The notes below the pieces were generated by a model, which saw only the letters and a program-made list of their open reading frames with translations, was not told where the DNA came from and made no database searches. Positions 27,796 through 36,653 of a stretch of DNA of 64,000 nt are shown here, one piece after another. A program made the position numbers and the translations under genes. The DNA is from Methanosarcina barkeri MS (GTDB lineage Archaea; Halobacteriota; Methanosarcinia; Methanosarcinales; Methanosarcinaceae), in contig NZ_CP009528.1 of the NCBI RefSeq assembly GCF_000970025.1, forward strand, positions 4,469,210-4,533,209, given 5' to 3'. Each line of letters opens with the position of its first letter. The stretch's first letter is position 1.

Positions 27796-27932
27796 ATTAA
27801 ATCTTTGTGGTATATATAAGGATCGGAAAATAATTTTGGAGAAGGCTTCAGGGATTCAGTGAAAATCCGGGGATCCAGTGAAAATTAAGTGATCAGTTAA
27901 AAGCAAGTGATCCAGTGAAAGTTTATAAAAGT

Positions 27933-30014
27933 TCAGTCAAAAGCAAGAATCTTTACGTCAAAATTCTCGAGATCCACAATCGGAACCCTAGCAGGGACAG
28001 GTACTAGATTTACACGCTTCTGGAACTCTGTTTGGCCCTGCCATGTTCCGGAATTGACCAGAAGGACGTTCTTATAGCGTTGGACTCCCAGGGTATGGAC
28101 GTGGCCTGTATGAATGATATCGGGCACAGGATCGATTATAAAATAGTCTTTTTTCTCAGGGGATATGGAAACTCTACTCCCATAGGTCGGAGCAAGATGT
28201 CTGCGTTTCAACATCTCAAGGACTGCCCCCGCAGGTTCCTGATACGAGACTCCTGGAACAGTCGCCACAAGATCGTCAATCGACCTGCCGTGGTAGATAA
28301 GAAGGCGGACACCATCAAGTTCCAGAAAAGCAGGGTTACCAACAAAAACAATACTCTCAGGAAAATACGCCTGGATACTTTCCGGCAGAGCGGGTTGGGG
28401 TTCTGCCTGGCGAACAGCATCGTGATTGCCAGGACTTATGATTACACGAATACGCTCGGGAATTTCCCGGAAATATTCTGCAGCTTTTCTGTACTGTTCG
28501 TAGACATCCAGAATATCAAGTTCTAATTCCTGGTCAGGATAGATTCCTATCCCATCAACAATATCTCCTGCGACAACAAGATAACGAACACTGGCTGCAA
28601 GTTCCCGCATATCCTCTGAATCCGATTCCCCTTTCAAAAAATCCAGGAAATCCAGCCAGGCATCTTCCATAAACTGGGAGCTGCCCACGTGGACATCCGA
28701 AATCAATACAGCTTTCCCATGGGTTCCGGTTCTGCGCTGGACACTATTTGGGACATCGGGTTGTATTAGCTTTGTTGCCAGCATGAGGCTCCCATCATTG
28801 GTTATCGAACCAGTTACCCCTATGACTTCATCCAGGAGAATTTTTGATGCAAGTTCAAAAAGCTCTTTATCGGAGTTACGAATAAGGACTGAAAAAGAAC
28901 CTGTTGGGTCCTCCAGAGAAAGGATTTTATGACCGTTAGTTGTGCTGCTGATATCCGAAACCATACCTATAATCGAGATTTCCTCAGAGCCTCCATCTCC
29001 TCCTCTGCGGAAGTTTCTTCTTTTTAAGCTTTCGATAGGGCGTGCGTTGATTCTGCCCCGGATAATCTCCGAAAGCCTACTGTATCTATCCCTGAAATAC
29101 TGCACAAATTGCATATATTCCCCGACACAGGTGGAGTGCCCTGTTATATCCGAAACTACAGTCACAGGATTTTTGCCCGGGTAATGTTTGTACTCATCCC
29201 TGGAATCCAAAAATATCTCTCTCTCAGAAGAAGATGGTTCTGTCCTGAAACTCCTATTTGAAGGAAATGAGGAAAGAGAGTTATCCTGCCCGAAAAAAGA
29301 AGAGACTGACCTGTTTACATCCAGGGAGGAACGAGAAGAGAAAGTTTGAGGGGGTGCCTTCACCGAAGAAATGGAGTCTGAAACAAGATTGGAAGCCGAA
29401 GTTTCGTCAGATAAAATATTTTCTGATTGTATATCCAGAGTATCTGGAGTATTTGAAGCATCTGGAATATTTGAAGCATCTGGAGTATTTGAAGCATCTG
29501 GAGTATCTGGAGTATTTGAAGCATCTGGAGTATCTGGAGTATCTGGAGTATCTGGAGCTGGTTCATAAGCCTTATCCAGAACCATATCCTGAACTGAAGA
29601 ATCAGGAACAGAGTCTTGAGATGATTTTATACTTGGGTCAGGAGCTGCAGTAATAGCATCGGGCTCTGAGGAAAGAACAGATTCTGAAAGAGGATCGGGC
29701 ACTAAAAAGGAATCAGGTTTGGAAGATGGGTTGCCTGATCTGGAAGAAAGCATTGAAGCCCCGGAAAGAATTTTCCTTTCCTCTGTAGAAGAGGCATGTA
29801 TTTTATCTAAAGGCGACTCACCTGCTGAAAAAGCGGCAAAGCCTTCAAGATCTATGTCTTCGACACCTATGACAATAACAGAGTCATTTACAGTTAAAAG
29901 GACATATTTAAGCAGGTCTTCGGAAGAGTCACTGGAATAAATAAGTTCCACGGCTTCAGGGCTGATTTGATACTCTTTTTCCATAACAACCCTTATAATA
30001 TCCTTTCTTTCCAT
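27933..30014 (-). CDS. polB: DNA polymerase D small subunit (DP1)
   Basis: This is the exonuclease subunit of the euryarchaeal replicative polymerase PolD. The 693-residue protein ends with a calcineurin-like phosphoesterase carrying all motifs: SDVHVGS, VAGDIVDG, SPGNHD and HTGHVH (about 430-650), so 3'-5' exonuclease should be active. Before it is an OB-fold region (about 300-420). The N-terminal 60 residues form a small helical domain. Residues about 95-280 are a disordered Ser/Pro/Asp linker with DTPD/ASNTPD repeats encoded by 15- and 27-bp DNA repeats at about 29440-29560. The large subunit gene is not in the window. The start ATG at 30014 gives the expected N-terminal helix. Confidence 0.93.
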   Translation of the reverse strand: MERKDIIRVVMEKEYQISPEAVELIYSSDSSEDLLKYVLLTVNDSVIVIGVEDIDLEGFAAFSAGESPLDKIHASSTEERKILSGASMLSSRSGNPSSKPDSFLVPDPLSESVLSSEPDAITAAPDPSIKSSQDSVPDSSVQDMVLDKAYEPAPDTPDTPDTPDASNTPDTPDASNTPDASNIPDASNTPDTLDIQSENILSDETSASNLVSDSISSVKAPPQTFSSRSSLDVNRSVSSFFGQDNSLSSFPSNRSFRTEPSSSEREIFLDSRDEYKHYPGKNPVTVVSDITGHSTCVGEYMQFVQYFRDRYSRLSEIIRGRINARPIESLKRRNFRRGGDGGSEEISIIGMVSDISSTTNGHKILSLEDPTGSFSVLIRNSDKELFELASKILLDEVIGVTGSITNDGSLMLATKLIQPDVPNSVQRRTGTHGKAVLISDVHVGSSQFMEDAWLDFLDFLKGESDSEDMRELAASVRYLVVAGDIVDGIGIYPDQELELDILDVYEQYRKAAEYFREIPERIRVIISPGNHDAVRQAEPQPALPESIQAYFPESIVFVGNPAFLELDGVRLLIYHGRSIDDLVATVPGVSYQEPAGAVLEMLKRRHLAPTYGSRVSISPEKKDYFIIDPVPDIIHTGHVHTLGVQRYKNVLLVNSGTWQGQTEFQKRVNLVPVPARVPIVDLENFDVKILAFD

Positions 30015-30830
30015 AATTGCAACCTGACCTTTCGAACTTACCTGAGCTCTTCCAAATCTTTCGTACCTGGTCTGGCACTATAATCGGTTTCACTCAAGAC
30101 TTGCAGAGACCAGAGCAAAAGCCCTCTTAAAATATAAAAACTAATAAGATACTAAACTAATGTACTAAATTTAGGCTCCGTCACAGAATAAACCATGCAG
30201 ACTTCCAATTGAACATTTTGATTTTCACTATCAAGACAGCCACTCAAAGTTACAATAAATTATAAGTTGCATAAGTTATTTTATTGCTGGTACTTAATTT
30301 GTTACCATAAAGAAGAATTTATGAAACTTTTGTACGCTCGATAGAGTACTTATAGTTATTAATTCCTATCTATTGTAGAATGAGTATTGGTTTCTATGTA
30401 AGGTAGGATGAATCTGTTCATCGTTTATTAGAAAACAATGAGGGAATTTGTTCATTGTTTATTAAAAAACAATAAGTGAATCTGCTCATCGTTTATTAAG
30501 AAACAATAAAAGTCTTAGAATAAGCAATAAAAAACATTGAAAAACAGATAAATCAATAGAAAAAATTGGCTAAAAAAAGTCAATTGAAAACTAATATAAA
30601 GTAAAAACAAGTCTTCAGTAACCTACTGAGAAAGCGCAATAAACCAATTTTTGACTAACTTATATAAGTCAGAAAAGTAGAATGTAGGGCTGAAATATTT
30701 TTGCAGCTGTATTATACTCTGAAAATCGTACTAAGTCCCTGGGTAATAATAAGTTTAGCCAAATAAGATTTAAGTTTAGCCAGATAGGATTTTGAGTAGG
30801 ACAAAATCAGATGGAATATAACACAGCACC
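30015..30830. other. Intergenic with repeated small hairpins
   Basis: No ORF is supported. At about 30418-30510 a unit of about 45 bp occurs three times; each contains a small stem (for example TTGTTTATTAAAAAACAA). A direct repeat AAGTTTAGCCA(A/G)ATA(A/G)GATTT lies at about 30750-30792. The region probably holds the polB promoter on the minus strand. Confidence 0.55.
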
Positions 30831-30918
30831 CTAGTGTCACGTCAACAGCAAGATGTCGTATAATATCGATTACAACTACGCAGAATCATTCAATCCTTAA
30901 GGATTTACGCGACACTAG
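30831..30918 (+). repeat. 88-bp MITE-like element with CTAGTGTC ends
   Basis: CTAGTGTC at 30831-30838 and its inverse GACACTAG at 30911-30918 form perfect 8-bp terminal inverted repeats (11 of 12 when extended). The inner 63 bp resemble the minus-strand segment at 21821-21887. It ends 38 bp before the signal peptidase gene. Confidence 0.55.
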
Positions 30919-30956
30919 CATCTATAAGGATAAAATCAAAAGAATAAAGGCTTAGC

Positions 30957-31514
30957 ATGAGCGAAATTAATAAGGAAAAAAGAGCCCAGGAACAGGAAAA
31001 CCCCTGGGTTTCCCTTGGAAAAGACTTGCTGTCTGTTGTAGCTGTCGTGATCATTTTCATGATTCTTTCCAAGCTGGCATTCGGACTCTGGACTCCTATG
31101 GTTGCGGTGGAGTCGGGGAGTATGGAACCGCATATGCAAATAGGAGATATTATCTTCATCAAAAGCATCGATAAATCAAATATTACAACGTACGAAGAAG
31201 GAAAAAATACAGGCTATAAGTCTTTTGGAAATTATGGAAATGTGATTCTTTATCGCCAGTATGGAGAGGAAGGAGTAACTCCGATAATTCATAGGGCTAT
31301 GTATAGAGTGGAAGCTGGAGAGCCGATGTGGAAAGGCGGTCCACCTGCCCCTTATTCCGGTTATATTACTAAGGGAGACAATGCTATAACCAACAGTCAC
31401 TATGACCAGGAAGGACAGATAAGTTATAATATGCCTGTAAAAGATGAATGGATTATAGGTACTGCGCAGTACAGGATTCCTTATCTGGGATATGTAAGAC
31501 TGATTTTCTCATGA
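30957..31514 (+). CDS. Signal peptidase I, archaeal type
   Basis: This membrane-bound serine protease removes Sec signal peptides. In the 185-residue protein, one transmembrane helix (about 24-44) is followed by the catalytic Ser in ESGSMEPHM (S55), the His in PIIHRAMY (H112, where bacterial enzymes have Lys) and the Asp in ITKGDNA (D141). This Ser-His-Asp set is that of archaeal and ER-type S26B peptidases. It is likely the processing enzyme for exported proteins such as the S-layer protein at 3601. The gene is monocistronic. Confidence 0.93.
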   Translation: MSEINKEKRAQEQENPWVSLGKDLLSVVAVVIIFMILSKLAFGLWTPMVAVESGSMEPHMQIGDIIFIKSIDKSNITTYEEGKNTGYKSFGNYGNVILYRQYGEEGVTPIIHRAMYRVEAGEPMWKGGPPAPYSGYITKGDNAITNSHYDQEGQISYNMPVKDEWIIGTAQYRIPYLGYVRLIFS

Positions 31515-31979
31515 ATCAGGTTTATATAACCCTCAACTTATCTTTTTAACCCCCTAAATCAGTTTTCTTAATTAACTGGTTCAGGTATCCTGTTTCTTAT
31601 TGCTTGAAGCTTCAGGTTTTTAGCTTGTGTTTTTCTCTTATTATTATTCTCTTATTATTATATATTGCAATGATTATGTTTATAAATAATTATTCTATTT
31701 TTGTCAGAAAATTTCTCAAACTCCTAGTTACATGAGTTTTTGGGCTTCAGTGTATGAGAGAATTTTCAACTTACAGAAAATACCTGTGTCCCTTTTGAAT
31801 CGTAAATATACAATGTTTTTCATAAATGATGATTAGCAGATTTAGACCTTCAACCTCGTGAGCATCAGGTCTCTATAAAATTATTTAAGATCAGTAACAT
31901 CTAAAAAAGAGTCCCAAAACAGATAAATAAAAGAAAATAATGAAAAAAAATGAGAAAAAATTAAAAAACATTCGGAAAA
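31515..31979. other. Intergenic, no gene seen
   Basis: AT-rich and T-rich sequence with TTATTATTATTCTC repeats at about 31637-31668, just past the signal peptidase. No ORF or RNA fold stands out. Confidence 0.45.
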
Positions 31980-32951
31980 ATGAAACTTAATAAATTAAAA
32001 ATCGGGAAGATCGAAACACCTGGAAACCTTCTTCTTGCGCCTATGGCAGATGTGACAAATCTGGCTTTCAGGCTACTCTGCAGGCAGAATGGAGCTGACC
32101 TTACATATACTGAGATGATCAGCGCAGATGCCCTGCTCAACGAAAACCGAAAATCGCTCCTCAAAGGATTATCTTCACCTGAAGACCGACCTTTTGGAGT
32201 TCAGCTTGTAGGAAGTTCACCTGAAAAACTGAGGGAAGCTGCGCTCTTAATTGAAGATGAGTACAGACCTGAACTAATCGACGTGAATATGGGCTGCCCT
32301 GCACAGCGCATTACTGGGACAGGGTGCGGCTCGGCTCTTCTCAGTTCCAAGAAACTCGTATATGAAATTATCTCTGAGCTGACCGATGTGCTGAAGACCC
32401 CTGTGACTGCAAAGATCCGCATTCTGAAACGGGATGAAAGAACCCTTGAGATTGCACGCCTGGTAGAAGAGGCTGGGGCTTCTGCCCTGACTGTACATGG
32501 CAGAAGGGCAGAGCAAATGTACTCCGGAAGTTCAGACCTCACAGCAATAAGAGCCATTAAACAGGAACTTTCCATTCCAGTAATTGCAAACGGTGATATA
32601 AGGGATGAGGAGTCTGCCGAAGTTGCCCTTGATTTTACAGGCTGTGACGGACTTATGATCGGACGCGCAGCAATGGGAAATCCCTTTATCTTCAAAAGGA
32701 TAAGGCATTACCTGGAAACCGGGGAAAAGCTGGAATTTGACAGGCAAGTTAGGCAATTGGAGGACTTTGAGAATTATATCGCCTTACTTGAAGAATACGA
32801 CCTCCACACATCTACAAATCTAAGAATGCATGCTCACTGGTTTACAAAAGGGTTGCGCGGCTCGCGGCAGATTAGGGAAAAGATTAATAATCTGAAAGAT
32901 GGAAAGGCGATAATTGAATTAATAAAGGATTTCCATAGGGAGAATTATTAA
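31980..32951 (+). CDS. tRNA-dihydrouridine synthase
   Basis: This FMN-dependent enzyme reduces uridines in tRNA D-loops. The 323-residue TIM-barrel protein has the FMN-binding start LLAPMADVTNLAFRLL, the tRNA/flavin segment NMGCPAQRITGTGCGSALL with the active-site Cys in MGCP..TGTGCG, the HGRRAEQMYSG motif and IANGDIRDEE. The C-terminal helical tRNA-binding domain is present. Length is as expected. The ATG lacks a clear Shine-Dalgarno sequence (GGAAAA precedes it). Confidence 0.92.
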   Translation: MKLNKLKIGKIETPGNLLLAPMADVTNLAFRLLCRQNGADLTYTEMISADALLNENRKSLLKGLSSPEDRPFGVQLVGSSPEKLREAALLIEDEYRPELIDVNMGCPAQRITGTGCGSALLSSKKLVYEIISELTDVLKTPVTAKIRILKRDERTLEIARLVEEAGASALTVHGRRAEQMYSGSSDLTAIRAIKQELSIPVIANGDIRDEESAEVALDFTGCDGLMIGRAAMGNPFIFKRIRHYLETGEKLEFDRQVRQLEDFENYIALLEEYDLHTSTNLRMHAHWFTKGLRGSRQIREKINNLKDGKAIIELIKDFHRENY

Positions 32952-33509
32952 AATACTACACATTTTTTAAAAGATATTTGTTTACGGTTATTATGCAATA
33001 AAAACATGAATCGGCGACAGGTTAACCTGAAAATAACAAATATAATACATTTAAAAGAATAAATATTGATTAGAAATATATATAAAGAATATATATCAAT
33101 TCACCGAAAACCTAATAACATTCTACACTATTATCCATGAACTATCAGGCATAAAACAGTGTGAATCCAGAATTGAAAATAAATCTTTCAATATTAAATA
33201 TAATAGTGATGTGAGACAGATCCAGGTTAACAATTTACTATCCAGGTTTTTGGATCCCTGACATGGATGTACATGTCACACTTATTATATTAGAGTAGTG
33301 CCTGACCAAGTAATAAATTCTGATTGTATCTGAGGAAGTAAATAAATTGGATAACATCAGGTTAATTCGTTTATTATTCGATTAATAGCAGTGTGCCAGA
33401 CAGCTATTAAAACTTGCCAAACAGACTGCCGAGAACAGCAAGAATACAGAAAAATTTGAAAAACATTTGAAAAATAATAGATAAAATCTCATTAAAAAGG
33501 AGAATCCAG
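32952..33509 (+). promoter_or_regulatory. Upstream region of the por operon with a hairpin
   Basis: No ORF is seen. A TATA-like AAATATATATAAAG lies at about 33075-33088, which would give a leader near 400 nt. Within it, TGACATG (33259-33265) pairs with CATGTCA (33272-33278) as a 7-bp stem, and CCAGGTT occurs twice (33222 and 33242). A regulatory leader is possible but unproven. Confidence 0.4.
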
Positions 33510-34058
33510 ATGAAGGAAATCAGAATACACGGTCGAGGAGGCCAGGGTTCTGTTACCGCGGCTGAAATGCTTTCCGTTGCAGCTTTTGAAGATGGAAAGT
33601 TCAGCCAGGCCTTCCCCGCTTTTGGGGTAGAGCGTAGAGGTGCCCCAGTTCAGGCATTCACAAGGATTAACAATAATCCTATCAGGCTCCGAAGTCAGGT
33701 CTACAACCCAGATTATGTTATTGTCCAGGATGCAACCCTGCTTGAAACTGTTGACATCGCAAGCGGGGTAAAGGATGACGGAATAATTATTGTTAACACC
33801 ACCGAAAAACCGGAAAACCTGAAACTCAATACAAAAGCTAGGGTTATGACCGTGGACGCTACCAAGGTAGCAATGGACATTATAGGTGTTCCCATTGTAA
33901 ATACTGTTCTCCTCGGAGCTTTTGCGGGTGCAACCGGAGAAATCAATGTTGAATCAATTCAGCATGCAATAAGGGCTCGTTTTTCAGGAAAGGTAGGAGA
34001 AAAGAATGCAAATGCAATTCAGAAGGCCTACAATCTTATCAGGGGGGAAGAAGCGTGA
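33510..34058 (+). CDS. porC: Pyruvate:ferredoxin oxidoreductase, gamma subunit
   Basis: Por interconverts pyruvate and acetyl-CoA plus CO2 with ferredoxin. This is the 182-residue gamma subunit, recognised by the [16 protein letters not shown] start and the [14 protein letters not shown] segment of the POR/KOR gamma domain. It is the first gene of a four-gene operon in the gamma-delta-alpha-beta order usual for methanogens. GGAG lies 5-8 nt upstream of the ATG. The next gene starts at a GTG overlapping its stop codon. Confidence 0.95.
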   Translation: MKEIRIHGRGGQGSVTAAEMLSVAAFEDGKFSQAFPAFGVERRGAPVQAFTRINNNPIRLRSQVYNPDYVIVQDATLLETVDIASGVKDDGIIIVNTTEKPENLKLNTKARVMTVDATKVAMDIIGVPIVNTVLLGAFAGATGEINVESIQHAIRARFSGKVGEKNANAIQKAYNLIRGEEA

Positions 34059-34339
34059 GTAATGGAGAAGAAGAATGTTTAAATATTTCACGCTGCAGAG
34101 TCTGTAAACCTGGTTCTACCCTTATAAACAAAACTGGCGGCTGGAGAAACTTCCGCCCTGTTTATATTTACGAAAAATGTACCAAATGCGGAATCTGCCA
34201 TATTGTCTGCCCTGATATGTCTGTCAAACCCAGAGAAGACGGCTTTTTTGAATATGATTATGACTACTGCAAAGGTTGCGGCATCTGTGCAAATGAGTGT
34301 CCTGCAGATGCAATTGAAATGATTCTGGAGGAGAAATAA
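34055..34339 (+). CDS. porD: Pyruvate:ferredoxin oxidoreductase, delta subunit (ferredoxin-like)
   Basis: This 94-residue subunit carries two [4Fe-4S] cluster motifs, [13 protein letters not shown] and [13 protein letters not shown], passing electrons from the TPP site to ferredoxin. It has a GTG start overlapping the porC stop by 4 nt. Its stop shares one base with the porA ATG, so the operon is tightly coupled. An N-terminal extension with two further cysteines (C-R-V-C, about 10-13) precedes the ferredoxin domain. Confidence 0.95.
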   Translation: MSNGEEECLNISRCRVCKPGSTLINKTGGWRNFRPVYIYEKCTKCGICHIVCPDMSVKPREDGFFEYDYDYCKGCGICANECPADAIEMILEEK

Positions 34340-35547
34340 TGATTGACCCGGCTTATAGAAAAAAAATGGTCGTCGTGGAAGGTTCCTATGCTGTAGCCCA
34401 TTCCGCAAAAGTCTGCCGTCCAAATGTAATTTCAGCCTATCCTATTACTCCTCAGACCCATATTGTTGAACATTTATCCCAGTTTATGGCAGACGGAGAA
34501 ATCCCTAACTGTGAGTATGTTAATGTGGAAGCCGAGTTCTCGGCAATTTCTACCTTAATAGGAGCATCAGCCGTAGGTGCAAGAACCTATTCAGCCACAA
34601 CTTCCCAGGGACTTCTGCTCATGCATGAGGCACTTTTTAACACTTCAGGTATGAGGCTTCCTGTTGTAATGACAGTGGCAAATAGAGCAGTTAGCGCTCC
34701 AATTAACATATGGAACGATCATCAAGATGCTATTGCACAGAGAGATACAGGCTGGATGCAGCTCTATGTAGAGGATGTTCAGGAAGCGTGTGATACCCTG
34801 CCTCAGCTCTACAAGATCGCAGAGGATAATGAGATCATGGTTCCGGGTATGGTCTGCATGGACGGCTTTATCCTGTCTCATGTTTATGAGCCTGTTGTCC
34901 TGCTTGAACAGGACCTAACTGACGATTTCCTTCCTCCTTTCCAGCCTAAAGATATTCTTGATCCTGAAGACCCCAAGACTTTCGGAGCCTTTGCATCTCC
35001 GGACACATATGAAGAGTTCAGATATCTTCACGAACAGGCAATGCAGAAAGCCCTTCCAAAGATCGAAGCCGTTGCAAAGGAATTTGAGGAAGTATATGGT
35101 AGATACCACGGAGGACTTATTGACGGTTATATGCTTGATGATGCTGAAATAATTATCATGGCTATGGGCTCTATTCTCGGCACTATCAAAGATGTTGTTG
35201 ATAAGTATAGAGCAAAAGGAGAAAAGATCGGCGTCTTAAAGGTCAGGTCCTTCAGGCCTTTCCCGAAGGAACAGATTTGCAAGGCTGTTAAGAATGCCCA
35301 CGCAGTTGTCGTACTTGATAAGAATATTTCCATAGGGACGAACGAAGGAGCACTCTTTACAGAAACCAAATCCTGCCTCTACAACAGTAAAGTCCGTGTA
35401 CCTGTGATTGGCTATACTGTAGGGCACGGAGGCCGTGACATTCCTGTGGAAAGTATTGCAAAGGTCATAGAAGAAACCAAGAAAGTTGCAAAGTCAGGAA
35501 TAACGGTTGAAAGCCAATTCCTGGACCTTAAGGAGGAATTGCTATGA
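34339..35547 (+). CDS. porA: Pyruvate:ferredoxin oxidoreductase, alpha subunit
   Basis: This 402-residue alpha subunit supplies the pyrimidine-binding half of the TPP site and domain II. Visible are SAYPITPQTHIVEHL, the EAEFSAIS glutamate segment and TYSATTSQGLLLMHEAL. The second domain has MGSILGTIKDVVDKYR and LKVRSFRPFP, with VVLDKNISIGTNEGA. It overlaps porD by 1 nt and porB by 4 nt. Its length matches archaeal PorA. Confidence 0.96.
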   Translation: MIDPAYRKKMVVVEGSYAVAHSAKVCRPNVISAYPITPQTHIVEHLSQFMADGEIPNCEYVNVEAEFSAISTLIGASAVGARTYSATTSQGLLLMHEALFNTSGMRLPVVMTVANRAVSAPINIWNDHQDAIAQRDTGWMQLYVEDVQEACDTLPQLYKIAEDNEIMVPGMVCMDGFILSHVYEPVVLLEQDLTDDFLPPFQPKDILDPEDPKTFGAFASPDTYEEFRYLHEQAMQKALPKIEAVAKEFEEVYGRYHGGLIDGYMLDDAEIIIMAMGSILGTIKDVVDKYRAKGEKIGVLKVRSFRPFPKEQICKAVKNAHAVVVLDKNISIGTNEGALFTETKSCLYNSKVRVPVIGYTVGHGGRDIPVESIAKVIEETKKVAKSGITVESQFLDLKEELL

Positions 35548-36434
35548 GTAAAACTGCACCGAAAACATATATCACGTCCGGGCACAGCGGCTGTGCAGGT
35601 TGCTGTGATGCCTTTGCTGCAAAATTCACACTTATGGGCGCAGGCCCAAATACAATTGTAATTAACCCGACGGGCTGCCTTGAGGTTATGTCAACACCTT
35701 TCCCATATTCTTCCTGGCAGGTCCCGTGGATCCATTCTCTCTTTGAAAACGCAGGTGCAGTGGCTTCAGGTGTAGAAGCTGCCTTGAAGGCCCTTGGCAA
35801 AAAGGATGACATCAAGGTTGTATCAATCGGGGGAGACGGTTCTACTATGGATATAGGCCTCGGTGCCCTTTCGGGCGCATTCGAGAGAGGGCACGACTTC
35901 ACCTATGTGTGCATGGACAACGAAGCGTATATGAACACTGGAGTCCAGCGCAGCAGTGGAACACCTTTTGATGCAAGTACTACAACCACTCCAGCCGGAA
36001 AAGTTTCCTTTGGAAACCCGCGCCCTAAGAAGAACATGCCTGCTATCATGGCAGCTCATGGCTCTCCTTATGTAGCCACGACTTCCATAGGTTTCCCAAG
36101 AGACATGATACGAAAGGTCAAGAAGGCAACTGAAATCGTGGGACCTACTTACATCCATGCCCAGGCTCCTTGTCCAACAGGCTGGGGTTTTGATACATCC
36201 AAGACCCTGGAAATCGCCAAACTTGCAGTCGAAACCTGCCTCTGGCCCATGTATGAAATGGAAAATGGGGAAATTACTCAGGTAAGAAAAGTTAAGAATC
36301 CCAGACCAGTCGAGGAATACCTGAGGACCCAGAAAAGGTTCAAACATCTCTTCACCATGAAAGGCGGCGAGGAAGAAATAAAGAAAATCCAGGCTATTGC
36401 AGACTGGAACATAGAGCACTTCGGACTTCAGTAA
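35544..36434 (+). CDS. porB: Pyruvate:ferredoxin oxidoreductase, beta subunit
   Basis: This 296-residue beta subunit binds the TPP diphosphate. The N-terminal SGHSGCAGCCDA cysteines help to ligate a [4Fe-4S] cluster, GGDGSTMDIGLGALSGA is the TPP motif, and VCMDNEAYMNTG completes the Mg/TPP site. It overlaps porA by ATGA. The operon serves acetyl-CoA use for pyruvate synthesis in methanogens. A terminator-like hairpin overlaps the stop codon. Confidence 0.96.
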   Translation: MSKTAPKTYITSGHSGCAGCCDAFAAKFTLMGAGPNTIVINPTGCLEVMSTPFPYSSWQVPWIHSLFENAGAVASGVEAALKALGKKDDIKVVSIGGDGSTMDIGLGALSGAFERGHDFTYVCMDNEAYMNTGVQRSSGTPFDASTTTTPAGKVSFGNPRPKKNMPAIMAAHGSPYVATTSIGFPRDMIRKVKKATEIVGPTYIHAQAPCPTGWGFDTSKTLEIAKLAVETCLWPMYEMENGEITQVRKVKNPRPVEEYLRTQKRFKHLFTMKGGEEEIKKIQAIADWNIEHFGLQ

Positions 36435-36456
36435 AAACTGAAGTTCTACTTTTTAA
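36423..36456 (+). terminator. Terminator of the por operon
   Basis: ACTTCAGT (36425-36432) pairs with ACTGAAGT (36437-36444), a perfect 8-bp stem with a 4-nt AAAA loop, then TACTTTTT. The stem includes the last porB codons and the stop. Confidence 0.7.
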
Positions 36457-36653
36457 TTTTAGGTTTTAATGTTACTTTTTCTCTTTTGATCCATTTTTTG
36501 CTTTTTTGATATTGTGAATATTTGATATACTGACTTTTGTCCACTTATTAAAAAATAAGAATATATCGATATATTTAAAATTCTTAGGTTTTAAATGACA
36601 AATAAGATCAAGAATAATATTAAAAACAGTTTTTTCTGAGAAGGTTTCTAAAA

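Noticed and set aside
29258..29653. Plus-strand ORFs opposite the polB linker
   Set aside because: They are shadows of the repeat-encoded linker of the PolD small subunit.
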